Shown here: positions 63,437-64,000 of the stretch, one piece after another
Layout: the number at the start of each line of letters is the position of its first letter
Numbering within the stretch: position 1 is the stretch's first letter
Assembly: GCF_001422245.1 (NCBI RefSeq)
Contig: NZ_LMMM01000016.1
Location: 319,945-383,944, forward strand
DNA length: 64,000 nucleotides
Source of the DNA: Rhizobium sp. Leaf262
GTDB taxonomy: Bacteria > Pseudomonadota > Alphaproteobacteria > Rhizobiales > Rhizobiaceae
Reading direction: 5' to 3'
Notes under the pieces: model-generated
Seen by the model: the letters and a program-made list of their open reading frames with translations, nothing else
What the model was told of the DNA's origin: nothing
Database searches by the model: none
Made by a program: the position numbers and the translations under genes

Positions 63437-64000
63437 ATGGCAGTCAGTGCTAACAGGCTTGAGCTTCTGCAGATCGCCGATGCTGTGGCGCGCGAAAAGG
63501 TCATCGACCGTGAAATCGTGCTGGCCGCAATGGCCGATGCGATCCAGAAGGCTGCCCGCTCCCGTTATGGTTCGGAAACCAACATCCGCGCCGACATCAA
63601 CTCGAAGACCGGTGAAATCCGTCTTCAGCGTCTTCTGGAAGTTGTCGAGAAGGCTGAAGACTACGGCACGCAGATTCCGCTGGAACTGGCACGCGACCGC
63701 AACGTCGATGCCAAGATCGGCGACTATATTGCCGATCCGCTGCCGCCTATGGATTTCGGCCGTATCGCTGCCCAGTCCGCCAAGCAGGTCATCGTGCAGA
63801 AGGTTCGTGAAGCCGAGCGTGACCGCCAGTATGACGAGTTCAAGGACCGCATCGGCGAAATCATCAACGGCACTGTCAAGCGCGTCGAATATGGCAACGT
63901 CATCGTCGATCTCGGCCGCGGCGAAGGCATCATCCGTCGTGACGAGATGATTCCACGCGAAAACCTGCGTTACGGCGACCGCGTTCGCGCCTTCGTTTAC
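63437..64000 (+). CDS. nusA: Transcription termination/antitermination protein NusA, N-terminal part
   Basis: The first 188 codons are present; the gene runs off the right edge. The N-terminal domain reads NRLELLQIADAVAREKVIDREIVLAAMADAIQKAARSRYGSETNIRADINSKTGEIRLQRLLEVVE, which contacts RNA polymerase. The S1 domain begins at VNGTVKRVEYGNVIVDLGRGEGIIRRDEMIPRE. NusA modulates pausing, termination and antitermination. GGAGACAT precedes the ATG. KH domains lie beyond the window. Confidence 0.96.
   Translation, partial: MAVSANRLELLQIADAVAREKVIDREIVLAAMADAIQKAARSRYGSETNIRADINSKTGEIRLQRLLEVVEKAEDYGTQIPLELARDRNVDAKIGDYIADPLPPMDFGRIAAQSAKQVIVQKVREAERDRQYDEFKDRIGEIINGTVKRVEYGNVIVDLGRGEGIIRRDEMIPRENLRYGDRVRAFVY

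Overview
The window is chromosomal DNA of an alphaproteobacterium, most likely a Rhizobiaceae member of the Agrobacterium/Rhizobium group. This rests on recognised gene blocks: lptC-lptA-lptB-rpoN-hpf-ptsN, grpE-hrcA facing rph-rdgB-hemW, dnaA-rpsT, enoyl-CoA hydratase-mutM facing ubiE-ubiB, dnaX-ybaB, nudC/pheA/kdsB/cycM, dnaK-dnaJ and rimP-nusA. It also rests on clade-typical regulatory signals: an RpoH-type CTTG-N18-CTTATAT promoter before dnaK, CtrA and CcrM (GANTC) motifs, and a three-hairpin small RNA with anti-Shine-Dalgarno loops. No rRNA, tRNA, CRISPR array, insertion sequence or phage gene was found.

Layout. 1-2.4 kb (mostly minus strand): N-terminal part of a class I methyltransferase, a LapA-domain protein, ihfB and sppA, with a 165-bp palindromic element at 407-571. 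2.6-7.8 kb: LPS export genes lptCAB, then rpoN, hpf and ptsN. 7.9-13.8 kb: an exported alpha/beta hydrolase, a four-hairpin repeat, grpE-hrcA, and the divergent rph-rdgB-hemW operon. 13.8-16.5 kb looks accessory: a HIT-family gene flanked by intact hemW and a decayed copy of the hemW 3' end, then an ArsR regulator divergent from an SRPBCC/membrane-protein pair, and a DUF805 protein. 16.7-25.7 kb: dnaA, a long regulatory gap, rpsT, enoyl-CoA hydratase, mutM, ubiE-ubiB, a lytic transglycosylase and recR. 25.8-35.7 kb: a MOSC protein, ybaB, dnaX, SRP RNA, a HIT protein with nudC, pheA-kdsB, a membrane-anchored cytochrome c, a class A PBP and a YbaK deacylase.

35.7-39.1 kb is dense in probable small RNAs: an alpha-r14/cuckoo-like RNA before cspA, a possible CtrA-driven short transcript, and a minus-strand multi-hairpin RNA with C-rich loops beside polA. 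M20 peptidase and MarR genes lie between them. 39.2-43.3 kb: polA, a DUF1868 protein and rpmF. 43.5-49.9 kb: a DctB/DctD-type sigma54 two-component system directly upstream of a tripartite tricarboxylate transporter (tctCBA), with palindromes in the gap. 50-54 kb: slyX, a DUF924 gene and the dnaK-dnaJ operon. 54.2-58.6 kb: an alkaline phosphatase behind a Pho box, then a Tat-exported protein plus a LolD/MacB-type ABC transporter with a histidine-rich loop, probably a metal (zinc?) system. 58.6-64 kb: a hybrid histidine kinase, an MFS transporter with a C-terminal soluble domain, and rimP-nusA behind a terminator-containing leader; nusA runs off the right edge.

Most genes are core housekeeping. 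The points most worth following are the three candidate small RNAs at 35.8-39.0 kb, the His-rich ABC operon, the DctBD-TctCBA pairing, and the hemW-end duplication around a HIT gene. All calls come from reading the sequence alone; no database search was run.
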